From Pseudomonadota bacterium (GTDB lineage Bacteria; Pseudomonadota; Alphaproteobacteria; Rickettsiales; SXRF01): DNA of 35,292 bases. The position numbers were made by a program, and so were the translations under genes. The notes beneath the pieces were generated by a model that saw nothing but the letters and a program-made list of their open reading frames with translations, was not told the DNA's origin and did not search any database. The stretch lies in contig CAUJIB010000051.1 of the NCBI GenBank assembly GCA_963205245.1, positions 1 through 35,292 on the forward strand, read 5' to 3'. Positions 15,885-23,133 of this stretch are shown here, piece after piece. Numbering within the stretch: the first letter of the stretch is position 1; every line of letters starts with the position of its first letter.

Positions 15885-15886
15885 AT

Positions 15887-15998
15887 GGGCGGGATTGACG
15901 CTTCGCCTACTGGCTTCGCGCCCTTCGGGTCTCTCGGCTTTGCCTCGATTTCCAAAATGTCTGCTGACATTTTGTCGAACTTCGTTCTCATCCCACAC
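15887..15998. repeat. GC-rich intergenic repeat island rich in CTTCG words
   Basis: About 110 bp, much richer in GC than the surroundings. It opens with GGGCGGGATTGA (second copy of the 14958 repeat) and then shows nested short palindromes: GGCTTCGCG, CCCTTCGGG, CTCGGCTTTGCCTCGA, and a perfect hairpin CAAAATGTC / GACATTTTG with loop TGCT. It ends TCTCATCCCA. This is typical of dispersed intergenic repeat elements that gather next to tRNA genes in alphaproteobacteria. A forward reading frame through it and the tRNA is judged spurious. Confidence 0.6.
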
Positions 15999-16006
15999 TA
16001 CTACTA

Positions 16007-16045
16007 TTTATTAGAAATAGGCATTTCATGCCAATTTCTAATAAA
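16007..16045 (-). terminator. Long near-perfect hairpin abutting the tRNA-Ser 3' end
   Basis: Arms 16007-16024 and 16028-16045 pair over 18 positions with a single A-A mismatch, around the loop TTC. The hairpin begins at the base after the encoded CCA of tRNA-Ser (16046-16048). It may terminate or process the tRNA transcript, although no T-tract follows on the reverse strand. The length and abutment also suit a small mobile palindrome inserted at the tRNA end. Confidence 0.55.
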
Positions 16046-16135
16046 TGGCGGACAGGGCGGGATTCGAACCCGCGATAGAGTCACCCCTATACACACTTTC
16101 CAGGCGTGCGCCTTAGACCACTCGGCCACCTGTCC
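16046..16135 (-). tRNA. tRNA-Ser (anticodon GGA)
   Basis: The reverse strand folds as a 90-nt class II tRNA. The acceptor stem GGACAGG pairs with CCTGTCC, followed by discriminator G and an encoded CCA (16046-16048). U8 and the D-arm GGCCGAGTGG are present. The anticodon stem CACGC...GTGTG encloses CTGGAAA, giving anticodon GGA (reads UCC/UCU). A long variable arm precedes the T-arm GCGGG-TTCGAAT-CCCGC. All serine identity features, including the long variable arm and the G73 discriminator, are there. It lies on the opposite strand between gp13 and gp14 of the GTA cluster, an odd place for a tRNA gene and a possible integration landmark. Confidence 0.97.
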
Positions 16136-16319
16136 CTTTTAGTCTTCCTAATTTAATTTTTTACATCGTCAGGCTACGGCTTATGTACTTTATGTGTACA
16201 CTGCGCCTTGCCTTCCTTGTATAAAAAGAAATTAGTTTGACTATAGCTTTCAAAGAAGGTGGAACATAATGGCTATTTTTTTACTATTCAACAGATTTTA
16301 GAGATAATCACTTATTATT

Positions 16320-16400
16320 GTCATTCCGAGCATAGTGAGGAATCTCTACATTATAAGTTGTTTTATAAAGACAAGATCCCTCACATGTGTTCGGGATAAC
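16320..16400. repeat. Palindromic repeat element (GTCATTCCGAGC type) before gp14
   Basis: Left arm GTCATTCCGAGCATAGTGAG (16320 on, to GGAATCTC at 16346) and right arm GATCCCTCACATGTGTTCGG (16375 on, to GATAAC at 16400) are imperfect inverted repeats about 26 nt long. The core between them is AT-rich. The wording matches a widespread intergenic palindromic element of many bacteria, including Rickettsiales. It lies just before the gp14 start, and a reading frame from 16335 stays open through it into gp14. Confidence 0.7.
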
Positions 16401-16415
16401 AAAAGGAAAAACAAT

Positions 16416-16841
16416 ATGCAAAATGAAATAATAACTGTCGCACGGGGCTGGATTGGAACGCGTTTTCACCATCAGGGACGCTTAAAAAAATCTGGTACGC
16501 ATAAAGGTGGGGTTGATTGCTTGGGGTTACTTATAGGTGTGGCACAGGAGCTTAATCTACCGTTTGTAGATTATGATGAAACTAATTATTCGCACTATCC
16601 TGACACTCAAAAGCTAAAACATAAACTAGCACATGCAATGCTGGAAATACCTAAAGATAATATGCTGGCAGGGGATATTCTACTGCTGGAAATTGATGGT
16701 AACCCACAGCATTTGGCGATTGTTAGTGAAATTGCCAGTGAATTGGCCATTATTCATGCCTATGCTCCAGCCCATGCGGTTGTGGAGCATAATTTAGATG
16801 ATTGGTGGAAAAAACGTGTAACCTCTGTTTTTCGGATATAA
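16416..16841 (+). CDS. NlpC/P60 peptidase (RcGTA gp14-like)
   Basis: 141 residues from the ATG at 16416, chosen because AAAGGA precedes it and homologues start just before VARGWIGTRFHHQGR. An ATG at 16335 would translate the repeat element. Catalytic Cys35 in GGVDCLGLL, catalytic His99 in NPQHLAIV, preceded by the GDILLLE strand. This is the TIGR02219 phage-type cell-wall peptidase, which in RcGTA helps the particle through the peptidoglycan of the recipient. It should adjoin gp13 and gp15, but 2.2 kb of foreign DNA precedes it and a spherulin-4-like gene follows. Confidence 0.93.
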   Translation: MQNEIITVARGWIGTRFHHQGRLKKSGTHKGGVDCLGLLIGVAQELNLPFVDYDETNYSHYPDTQKLKHKLAHAMLEIPKDNMLAGDILLLEIDGNPQHLAIVSEIASELAIIHAYAPAHAVVEHNLDDWWKKRVTSVFRI

Positions 16842-16928
16842 TAGCTAATAAATTAAATAATTATTAGTAACAATTAAGGTATAATTTATTTTCTTCCGAT
16901 ATAATCTAAAATAAGGGAAGGTTTTTCT

Positions 16929-17807
16929 ATGGTAAAAAAAATATTAAATATTAGTAGTTTAGCTATTATTGTAAGCGCTGCTGTAATAGCAAATTCTAGT
17001 GCGGCAGTAATTCAAGCTAAAATTCTGGTGCCGGCATATTTTTACCCCGGAGTGGATGGAAACGAAAACGGTACGGATGACTGGCAAGATATGGCTGATG
17101 CCAGTAAAACAATTGAGATTATTGCAGTTATGAATCCGTCCAGCGGTTCCGGTGGTAAATCAGATATTAACTATGTAAATGCTGTAAATAAATTGCGTAG
17201 CAATGGAGGAAAAGTTATTGGCTATCTATCTACTCAGCGCGGAGAACGTCCAATGGCTACGTTAAACCAGCAAATCAAAAATTATATTAACTGGTATAAA
17301 GTAGATGGGTTCTTTTTTGATGAAATGCCAAGTGCACACGATATGAGCATATTAACTGCAGCACAGCGTACAGCCAATTATAATTATTATACTACCTTAT
17401 ATAGCACTGTTAAAAAATTAGTTGGGCATAATTACGTTCTTGGTAATCCAGGAAATATTGCTAATGCGCGCTTTCTAGACCAGCCAACCACAAATGCACT
17501 GGTAACTCTTGAAAATGATGCTACCAAACAGACTGTTGTAAATCCTCCACCAGCTGGTGCTATTGGATATACTCCAGCGGTTTGGCAGCTTGCATCACCT
17601 CATGTTAAATCACAGTTTGCACTTATATTACATAATGTTTCCACAGCTTCTAAAATGCAGGCTATAGTTAATGCTGGTATCCCTAAGGGTTTTGGTCTTT
17701 ATTATGTAACTGATGATAGCAATGTAGATTCCAACCCATTCGATCGTCTGCCAAAATATTGGGGTGCGTTCGTTACAAAAATTAAAAATACTTCTTATAA
17801 TCAGTAA
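16929..17807 (+). CDS. Secreted spherulin-4-like glycosidase
   Basis: 292 residues. An N-terminal signal peptide (about 1-27, basic MVKK then a hydrophobic run ending NSSAAV) indicates export. The mature part follows the spherulation-specific family 4 pattern: ILVPAYFYPG...DWQDMADASK at the start, IIAVMNPSSGSGGKSDINY, VIGYLSTQRGER, the acidic active-site-like motif WYKVDGFFFDEMPS (about 122-135), then NYVLGNPGN and the late ALILHNVS. The fold is a TIM-barrel glycosidase type; the substrate is unknown, possibly an exopolysaccharide. It has a good GGGAAGG ribosome binding site and its own terminator (17831-17864). This is a complete transcription unit placed between gp14 and gp15. Confidence 0.83.
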   Translation: MVKKILNISSLAIIVSAAVIANSSAAVIQAKILVPAYFYPGVDGNENGTDDWQDMADASKTIEIIAVMNPSSGSGGKSDINYVNAVNKLRSNGGKVIGYLSTQRGERPMATLNQQIKNYINWYKVDGFFFDEMPSAHDMSILTAAQRTANYNYYTTLYSTVKKLVGHNYVLGNPGNIANARFLDQPTTNALVTLENDATKQTVVNPPPAGAIGYTPAVWQLASPHVKSQFALILHNVSTASKMQAIVNAGIPKGFGLYYVTDDSNVDSNPFDRLPKYWGAFVTKIKNTSYNQ

Positions 17808-17830
17808 TACCAAGATAAAATAAAACTGTG

Positions 17831-17864
17831 GGCGGTTCGGCTAAGGTTCTGAACCGCCTTTTTT
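17831..17864 (+). terminator. Rho-independent terminator after spherulin-4 gene
   Basis: Perfect 8-bp stem GGCGGTTC (17831-17838) / GAACCGCC (17851-17858), loop of 12 nt, followed by TTTTTT. It begins 24 nt after the stop of the 16929 gene and ends 44 nt before gp15. Transcription of gp15 therefore probably needs its own promoter or readthrough. Confidence 0.88.
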
Positions 17865-17907
17865 ATATTTAATAATACAAAAACATTTATCAACTATAGG
17901 AAAAATC

Positions 17908-20900
17908 ATGGCATCAATTATTTTAAGTGCCGCAGGTTCAGCTGCGGGCGCGGCAACCGGCTTGCCGTTTGGCGCGCAAATTGGCTCTATGGCTGGTAGA
18001 TATGTCGGCGGATTTATTGATTCTAAAATAAATAATGGAAAATTAGCTCCTATTCATGGTTCACGCCTTGCTGATCTTGCTGTACAAAATTCAACTTATG
18101 GTAAAATGATACCGATTGTTTATGGAACTGTGCGGATTGGCGGTAACATCATATGGTCGCAACCGATAAAAGAAGTTATTACCACCTCAACTAGCTCAGC
18201 AGGTGGAGGCGGAAAAGGCGGTGGTGGAAAGGTTAGCCAGACTTCCAGCAGTTATAGTTATTTTGTGGATTTGGCGGTGGCGGTGTGCGAAGGCGAGGTG
18301 AGCGATGTTTTGCGTATCTGGGCGGATGCCAAGCAGCTTGATACGTCTGCTTATAACATCCGTGTTTATAAAGGCAGTGAAGCGCAAATGCCTGATTCCC
18401 TGATCTCAGCTATTGAAGGGACAGGCAAAACACCTGCTTATCGTGGTTTGGCTTATGTAGTGTTTGAGGGATTTCCACTTGCGGATTTCGGTAACCGTAT
18501 CCCTAATTTTAGTTTTGAAGTGCAGAAAAAAGCTATTTATGCCGATTATAATAACGAAACAGTGGAAGAAATGCTTGAAGGAATAGTGATGATTCCCGCA
18601 GCGGGGGAGTTTGTGTATGACACGCAGGCGGATTATAAAGTTTCCGGCGCACAAGTGGGAGTAGATTGGGTACAGCAAGGCAACCAGCAGCGCATCAATA
18701 TGCACAATGCCAGTGGTAAGGCTAATGCCCTGCTATCCCTTGATCAACTTAGGGATACTTGCCCCAATGTGGAGTGGGTATCGGTTACGGTGGCTTGGTT
18801 TGGCGATAATATGGATGTGGCAAGCTGTAATATAGCTCCCGGAGTGGAATATCAGGCAGGGGCGACAACGCAGCCGAATATATGGGCAGTTGCCGGTTAT
18901 GACCGTGCTACGGCAAAGTTGATTACACAAATAAGCGGTGCACCGCAATATGGCGGTACACCTGATGATGCAAGCTTGCTGCGGTATCTTGATGAGCTTA
19001 AAGCACGTGGTTATAAAATCATGTTTTACCCGCTGTTATTTATGGATGTAAGCGGCAAGCCATGGCGGGGAGAGCTTACTGGTAGTCCGGCGGCTGTTTC
19101 TAATTTTTTTACTAAAACAAACGGATATAATGATTTCATCAATCATTATTCTAATCTTGTAAAAACCAAAGTTGATGCTTTCGCTATTGGTTCGGAACTT
19201 AAAGGGCTTACCGGACTTATGGACACTGCTGGTAATTACCCCGCGGTCAATGCTCTTGTAAGTTTAGCTGCCAGTGTGAAAACAGCTGTAGGTGTTGGTG
19301 TAAAAGTAACTTATGCTGCTGATTGGAGTGAATATCACCACACTGATGGCGGGTGGTATAATTTAGACCCGCTCTGGGCAAGCGGCAATATTGATTTTAT
19401 CGGTATAGATGCTTATTTCCCGCTTACTGATAGTGCAGAAACAATTTATGATATTGATGAAGTGAAAGCGGGTTGGACATCAGGCGAGGGTTATGACTGG
19501 TATTATAGTGACACGCAGCGTACCATAAAAGTAAACTTAACCCCTGCAATGGCATGGAAAAACCTTGATTGGTTCTGGAATAACACGCACATAAACCCTA
19601 ATAGCGTGGCGACTGGCTGGATACCGCAATCAAAGAAAATCTGGTTTACAGAATATGGTTTTCCCAGCGTTGATTGCGCTACCAACCAGCCGAATGTATT
19701 TTATGATCCTAGTACTGGCGGCAGTAGTTTTCCTTATTTCTCTAAAGGGCGGGTGGATATGCGGGCACAGCGGGTTGGGATTGCCGCCACTCAGTCGCAA
19801 TGGGCAGGTTCAAGCATGGTGGAGAGAATGTTCGCGTGGACATGGGATGCAAGGCCGTTTCCTTATTGGCCGGAGTTAACTAATGTGTGGAATGATGGGG
19901 TGGTATGGAAAACAGGGCACTGGCTGCAAGGCAAATTAGGGGTTTCTAATTTAGCAGCCATTGTAAAAGATTTGTCACTGCGTTCCGGATTGCAGGAAAG
20001 CGATATTGATGTAAGTAAAATTAGTGAAATGCTTGATGGCTATGTTATAAACAGCCAGCAAACTATCCGTGAAGCGATTGAGGTTTTACGCAAAGCTTAT
20101 TTCTTTGATACGGTGGAAAGTGATTATATTCTGCGCCATGTGCCACGTGGTGAGGACGTTGCACTTGATATTGATGAGGCGGATATTATACCGGAAAAGG
20201 CAGAAGGGCATAATGCAGATGAATTATGCAAAATTACCAGAACGCAGGAAATTGAATTGCCTAAGCGGGTGAATGTTGTTTACCTGAACCGCCTTTCCAA
20301 TTACCAAACTTCTACTCAATACTCGCAGCGTGAGGTGACAATCAGCAGGGAAATAGAAACTCTGGATTTCCCATTAGTAATCTCTGACCAGATAGCTAAA
20401 AATATAGCCGATATAACATTGTTTTCTGATTGGACAGGGCGGACGCATTATGATTTTGACCTGCCCATAAAATATGCCCAGCTTGACCCCGCTGATATTA
20501 TAACTCTGAATCTGGACGGTGCTTTACACCGTATGCGTGTTACTTCAACTTATATTGGTGCGCCCGGCATAGTGCGGGTATCTGCCGTTGCGGAGGATGT
20601 TACAAACTATGATTTTTATAACTTGGCGGGCAGTGCAGAAATAATTTCACTGCAGGAAAATGTGAATATTCCTGAAACAAAATTAGAATTGCTGGATCTT
20701 CCGCTTTTCCCATCAGATGATAGTGATAAAGTGGTGTTGCGTGTAGCAGCTTGTGGTCTTGCCAGCGGCTGGGGTGGAGCGGTGGTTTATCGTTCTGATG
20801 ATAACGGCGCAAATTATTCCCGTTTTTCTTCACTGGAAAACTCAGCGATAATAGGTGTGACTTCGACGATTTTAGCTTCTGCATCCAGCGCAGTATTTGA

Positions 20901-21594
20901 TGAAAAAAATACTGTGACAGTAATATTGCTGGGACAGGCAGAGTTACAAAGCGTAAGCGAGCTGGCAATATTAAATGGCACAAATGCAGCACTTCTGGGT
21001 GATGAGATTATCCAGTTCAAAACTGCGACTTTGGTAAGCGAAGGAAAATATGTTTTAAGCGGTTTGCTACGTGGAAGACTTGGCACAGAATGGGCAATTT
21101 CTGGACATAGTGCAGGAGAAAGATTTATATTGCTTGATGGTGCGCTGGATAAACAAATTATGGCAAGTAATGTAATTGGGCTTACGCGCCAATATAAAGC
21201 TGTAACGATAGGAAGTAGCATTGCTTCGGCTAATTCACAGAATTTTTTCTATAGTGGAGTTGCATTGAAGCCATATAGTCCCGTTCATATCACAGGAACT
21301 CGTGACGGTGGCGGTAATTTGACCATAAATTGGGTAAGGCGAACCCGCATAGGTGGTGATTTCCGAGATTATGTGGATATTCCACTTAATGAAGTAAGCG
21401 AGCTATATGATGTGGAGATAATGAATGGAGCGAGTGTAGTTCGTACGTTTTCAGGATTAGGTAATCCCACCGTCAGCTACAGCGCAGCCCAGCAAATAAC
21501 TGATTTTGGTAGCATGCAAAGCAGCGTTAATGTGAATATATACCAGATTTCAGGAGCAGTAGGCAGAGGCTACGCTGGTTTAGCTGTGGTTTAA
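17908..21594 (+). CDS. Giant TIM-barrel tail-tip protein (RcGTA gp15-like 'megatron')
   Basis: 1228 residues, close to the about 1300 of RcGTA gp15. Start ATG with AGGAAA upstream. The N-terminus is hydrophobic and Gly-rich (SAAGSAAGAATGLPFGAQIG), then IPIVYGTVRIGGNIIW and a Gly-rich loop (about 98-107). The GTA TIM-barrel (about 350-600) is marked by KIMFYPLLFMDVSGKPW, FAIGSELKGL, YAADWSEYHH, GIDAYFPL and IWFTEYGFPS. A phage-tail domain follows from about 690 (KRVNVVYLNRLSNYQTSTQY; FDLPIKYAQLDPADIITLNL), and the C-terminus has LLRGRLGTEWA. The protein forms the tail tip and probably acts on cell-surface glycan. The frame is intact along its whole length, which argues that the cluster is still under selection. 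Confidence 0.95.
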   Translation: MASIILSAAGSAAGAATGLPFGAQIGSMAGRYVGGFIDSKINNGKLAPIHGSRLADLAVQNSTYGKMIPIVYGTVRIGGNIIWSQPIKEVITTSTSSAGGGGKGGGGKVSQTSSSYSYFVDLAVAVCEGEVSDVLRIWADAKQLDTSAYNIRVYKGSEAQMPDSLISAIEGTGKTPAYRGLAYVVFEGFPLADFGNRIPNFSFEVQKKAIYADYNNETVEEMLEGIVMIPAAGEFVYDTQADYKVSGAQVGVDWVQQGNQQRINMHNASGKANALLSLDQLRDTCPNVEWVSVTVAWFGDNMDVASCNIAPGVEYQAGATTQPNIWAVAGYDRATAKLITQISGAPQYGGTPDDASLLRYLDELKARGYKIMFYPLLFMDVSGKPWRGELTGSPAAVSNFFTKTNGYNDFINHYSNLVKTKVDAFAIGSELKGLTGLMDTAGNYPAVNALVSLAASVKTAVGVGVKVTYAADWSEYHHTDGGWYNLDPLWASGNIDFIGIDAYFPLTDSAETIYDIDEVKAGWTSGEGYDWYYSDTQRTIKVNLTPAMAWKNLDWFWNNTHINPNSVATGWIPQSKKIWFTEYGFPSVDCATNQPNVFYDPSTGGSSFPYFSKGRVDMRAQRVGIAATQSQWAGSSMVERMFAWTWDARPFPYWPELTNVWNDGVVWKTGHWLQGKLGVSNLAAIVKDLSLRSGLQESDIDVSKISEMLDGYVINSQQTIREAIEVLRKAYFFDTVESDYILRHVPRGEDVALDIDEADIIPEKAEGHNADELCKITRTQEIELPKRVNVVYLNRLSNYQTSTQYSQREVTISREIETLDFPLVISDQIAKNIADITLFSDWTGRTHYDFDLPIKYAQLDPADIITLNLDGALHRMRVTSTYIGAPGIVRVSAVAEDVTNYDFYNLAGSAEIISLQENVNIPETKLELLDLPLFPSDDSDKVVLRVAACGLASGWGGAVVYRSDDNGANYSRFSSLENSAIIGVTSTILASASSAVFDEKNTVTVILLGQAELQSVSELAILNGTNAALLGDEIIQFKTATLVSEGKYVLSGLLRGRLGTEWAISGHSAGERFILLDGALDKQIMASNVIGLTRQYKAVTIGSSIASANSQNFFYSGVALKPYSPVHITGTRDGGGNLTINWVRRTRIGGDFRDYVDIPLNEVSELYDVEIMNGASVVRTFSGLGNPTVSYSAAQQITDFGSMQSSVNVNIYQISGAVGRGYAGLAVV

Positions 21595-21604
21595 TAATAT
21601 TTTA

Positions 21605-21835
21605 TTATAAAGCCTCTCCCCAAGCTGATTTGGAGCTCATGTTATATTTATCACTTAATGATTCACTTTTTAAGTGATTTTCATGCATACTAACAATTCT
21701 GAAAAGTTTTTGTTCAGCATTATCTGCTGATAATATTTCTTGTCGTGCCTGATTTTGCTCATTTGTATCAGGAAAGTGCTTTTTCAAATGCCAATTCAGG
21801 GCTTCTTGTTGTTTATCCGTAAGTTCTACTGTCAT
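21605..21835 (-). CDS. Orphan small protein, 76 aa
   Basis: Not recognised. Helical, charged, starting MTVELTDKQQEALNWHLKKH and ending SSKSAWGEAL. Its stop is 10 nt from the gp15 stop (convergent), the same end-to-end arrangement as other reverse-strand cargo genes here. There is only a weak AAGAAAA before the ATG. The frame is short, but its composition is protein-like and the position fits the pattern. Confidence 0.6.
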   Translation of the reverse strand: MTVELTDKQQEALNWHLKKHFPDTNEQNQARQEILSADNAEQKLFRIVSMHENHLKSESLSDKYNMSSKSAWGEAL

Positions 21836-21948
21836 ATTTTTTCTTGGTATTAATATATCTTCATTAATGTATCATATTATTTTCAATATAAAGTTAATAT
21901 TGCTTTTTTCTTGCTGTTTTTTACAAAAACTTTTATTTTCAAGTATAT

Positions 21949-23124
21949 ATGGTTCAGCACGTAATAAATTTAGCATCTTATGCCTGTCACCAGTCGGCTA
22001 CGCGGGGAAGGCTGTATCCGGAAAGCGAAAGCAAGGCTCGTTCACCATATCAACGTGATCGGGATCGGATTATTCATTCTACCGCTTTTCGTAGATTGGA
22101 GTATAAAACACAGGTTTTTGTCAATCACGAGGGCGATCATTATCGTACCCGTCTCACTCATAGTCTTGAAGTATCTCAATTAGCGCGCTCTATGTGCCGT
22201 TCTTTAGGAATGAATGAGGATTTAGCAGAGGCACTGGCACTGGCGCATGATTTAGGGCATACGCCTTTCGGGCATGCAGGGGAAGATGCACTGGGAGAGG
22301 TAATGAAGCCTTATGGCGGGTTTGATCATAATGCCCATACTATAAAAATTCTTACCAGCCTTGAGCATCGCTATGCTGAATTTGATGGTCTAAACCTGAC
22401 ATGGGAAACACTGGAAGGGATTGCAAAACATAACGGACCTGTAAAAAAACCGCCACGGGAACTGTCAGAATATAATACGAGGCATGATCTGGAACTTGGC
22501 AGTTATGCCAGTGGCGAGGCACAGGTGGCATCGCTCGCTGATGATATTGCTTATAATAACCATGATATTGACGACGGCTTGCGGGCTGGTTTGCTTTCCA
22601 TTCCGCAATTAGAAGAAGTAGAGCAGGTTGCAAAAATTTTTCATGAGGTACAAAAGAAATATCCTGATATTGGTGAGGCGCGGCTTACGCATGAAGCTAT
22701 CCGCCGTTTAATAAATAGGATGGTTACGGACTTGATAAAGCAGGTCAGGAGTAACTTAAAGGAATATAATATAAAAACTGTTGATGACATCAGAGCGCAG
22801 GGGAAACCCCTTGTGTTTTTCTCGGAAGAAATGCAGGCAACCAATCTGGCGCTTAAAGCGTTTTTGATGAAGAATATGTACCGCCATTATAAAGTAAACC
22901 GTATGGCAAGTAAGGCAGGGCGGGTGGTAAAGGATTTATTTGAGTTTTTCCTTGCTGAGCCGGAATGCTTGCCGGATGCTTGGCGTAACCTTACTGATGG
23001 TCAGGGGGCACATAAAACTGCTGCGATAGTTGCGGATTTTATTGCAGGTATGACAGACCGTTTTGCCCTTGATGAGTATCGGCGGGTGTTTGATGTGCAA
23101 GCGCGCAGTTGGCTTGGGCGGTAA
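21949..23124 (+). CDS. dgt: Deoxyguanosinetriphosphate triphosphohydrolase-like protein
   Basis: 391 residues, normal for the alphaproteobacterial dGTPase-like group. It hydrolyses dNTPs (classically dGTP) to nucleoside and tripolyphosphate. Landmarks: ACHQSATRGRLYPESES at the N-terminus, DRIIHSTAFRRLEYKTQVF, then the HD-domain metal ligands in RTRLTHSLEVSQ and LALAHDLGHTPFGHAGE, and ASLADDIAYNNHDIDDGL with the last metal-binding Asp. The C-terminal helices are intact. The ATG at 21949 gives the usual family start; no strong ribosome binding site is seen. The gene is convergent with prfC, ending 9 nt away. It marks the return to ordinary chromosomal genes after the GTA cluster. Confidence 0.95.
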   Translation: MVQHVINLASYACHQSATRGRLYPESESKARSPYQRDRDRIIHSTAFRRLEYKTQVFVNHEGDHYRTRLTHSLEVSQLARSMCRSLGMNEDLAEALALAHDLGHTPFGHAGEDALGEVMKPYGGFDHNAHTIKILTSLEHRYAEFDGLNLTWETLEGIAKHNGPVKKPPRELSEYNTRHDLELGSYASGEAQVASLADDIAYNNHDIDDGLRAGLLSIPQLEEVEQVAKIFHEVQKKYPDIGEARLTHEAIRRLINRMVTDLIKQVRSNLKEYNIKTVDDIRAQGKPLVFFSEEMQATNLALKAFLMKNMYRHYKVNRMASKAGRVVKDLFEFFLAEPECLPDAWRNLTDGQGAHKTAAIVADFIAGMTDRFALDEYRRVFDVQARSWLGR

Positions 23125-23133
23125 AGTAAATAA

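Noticed and set aside
15885-16142. Forward reading frame of 85 codons across the repeat island and tRNA-Ser
   Set aside because: Its C-terminus is the well-known spurious translation of the antisense of a tRNA ([20 protein letters not shown] style), and the rest is repeat sequence.
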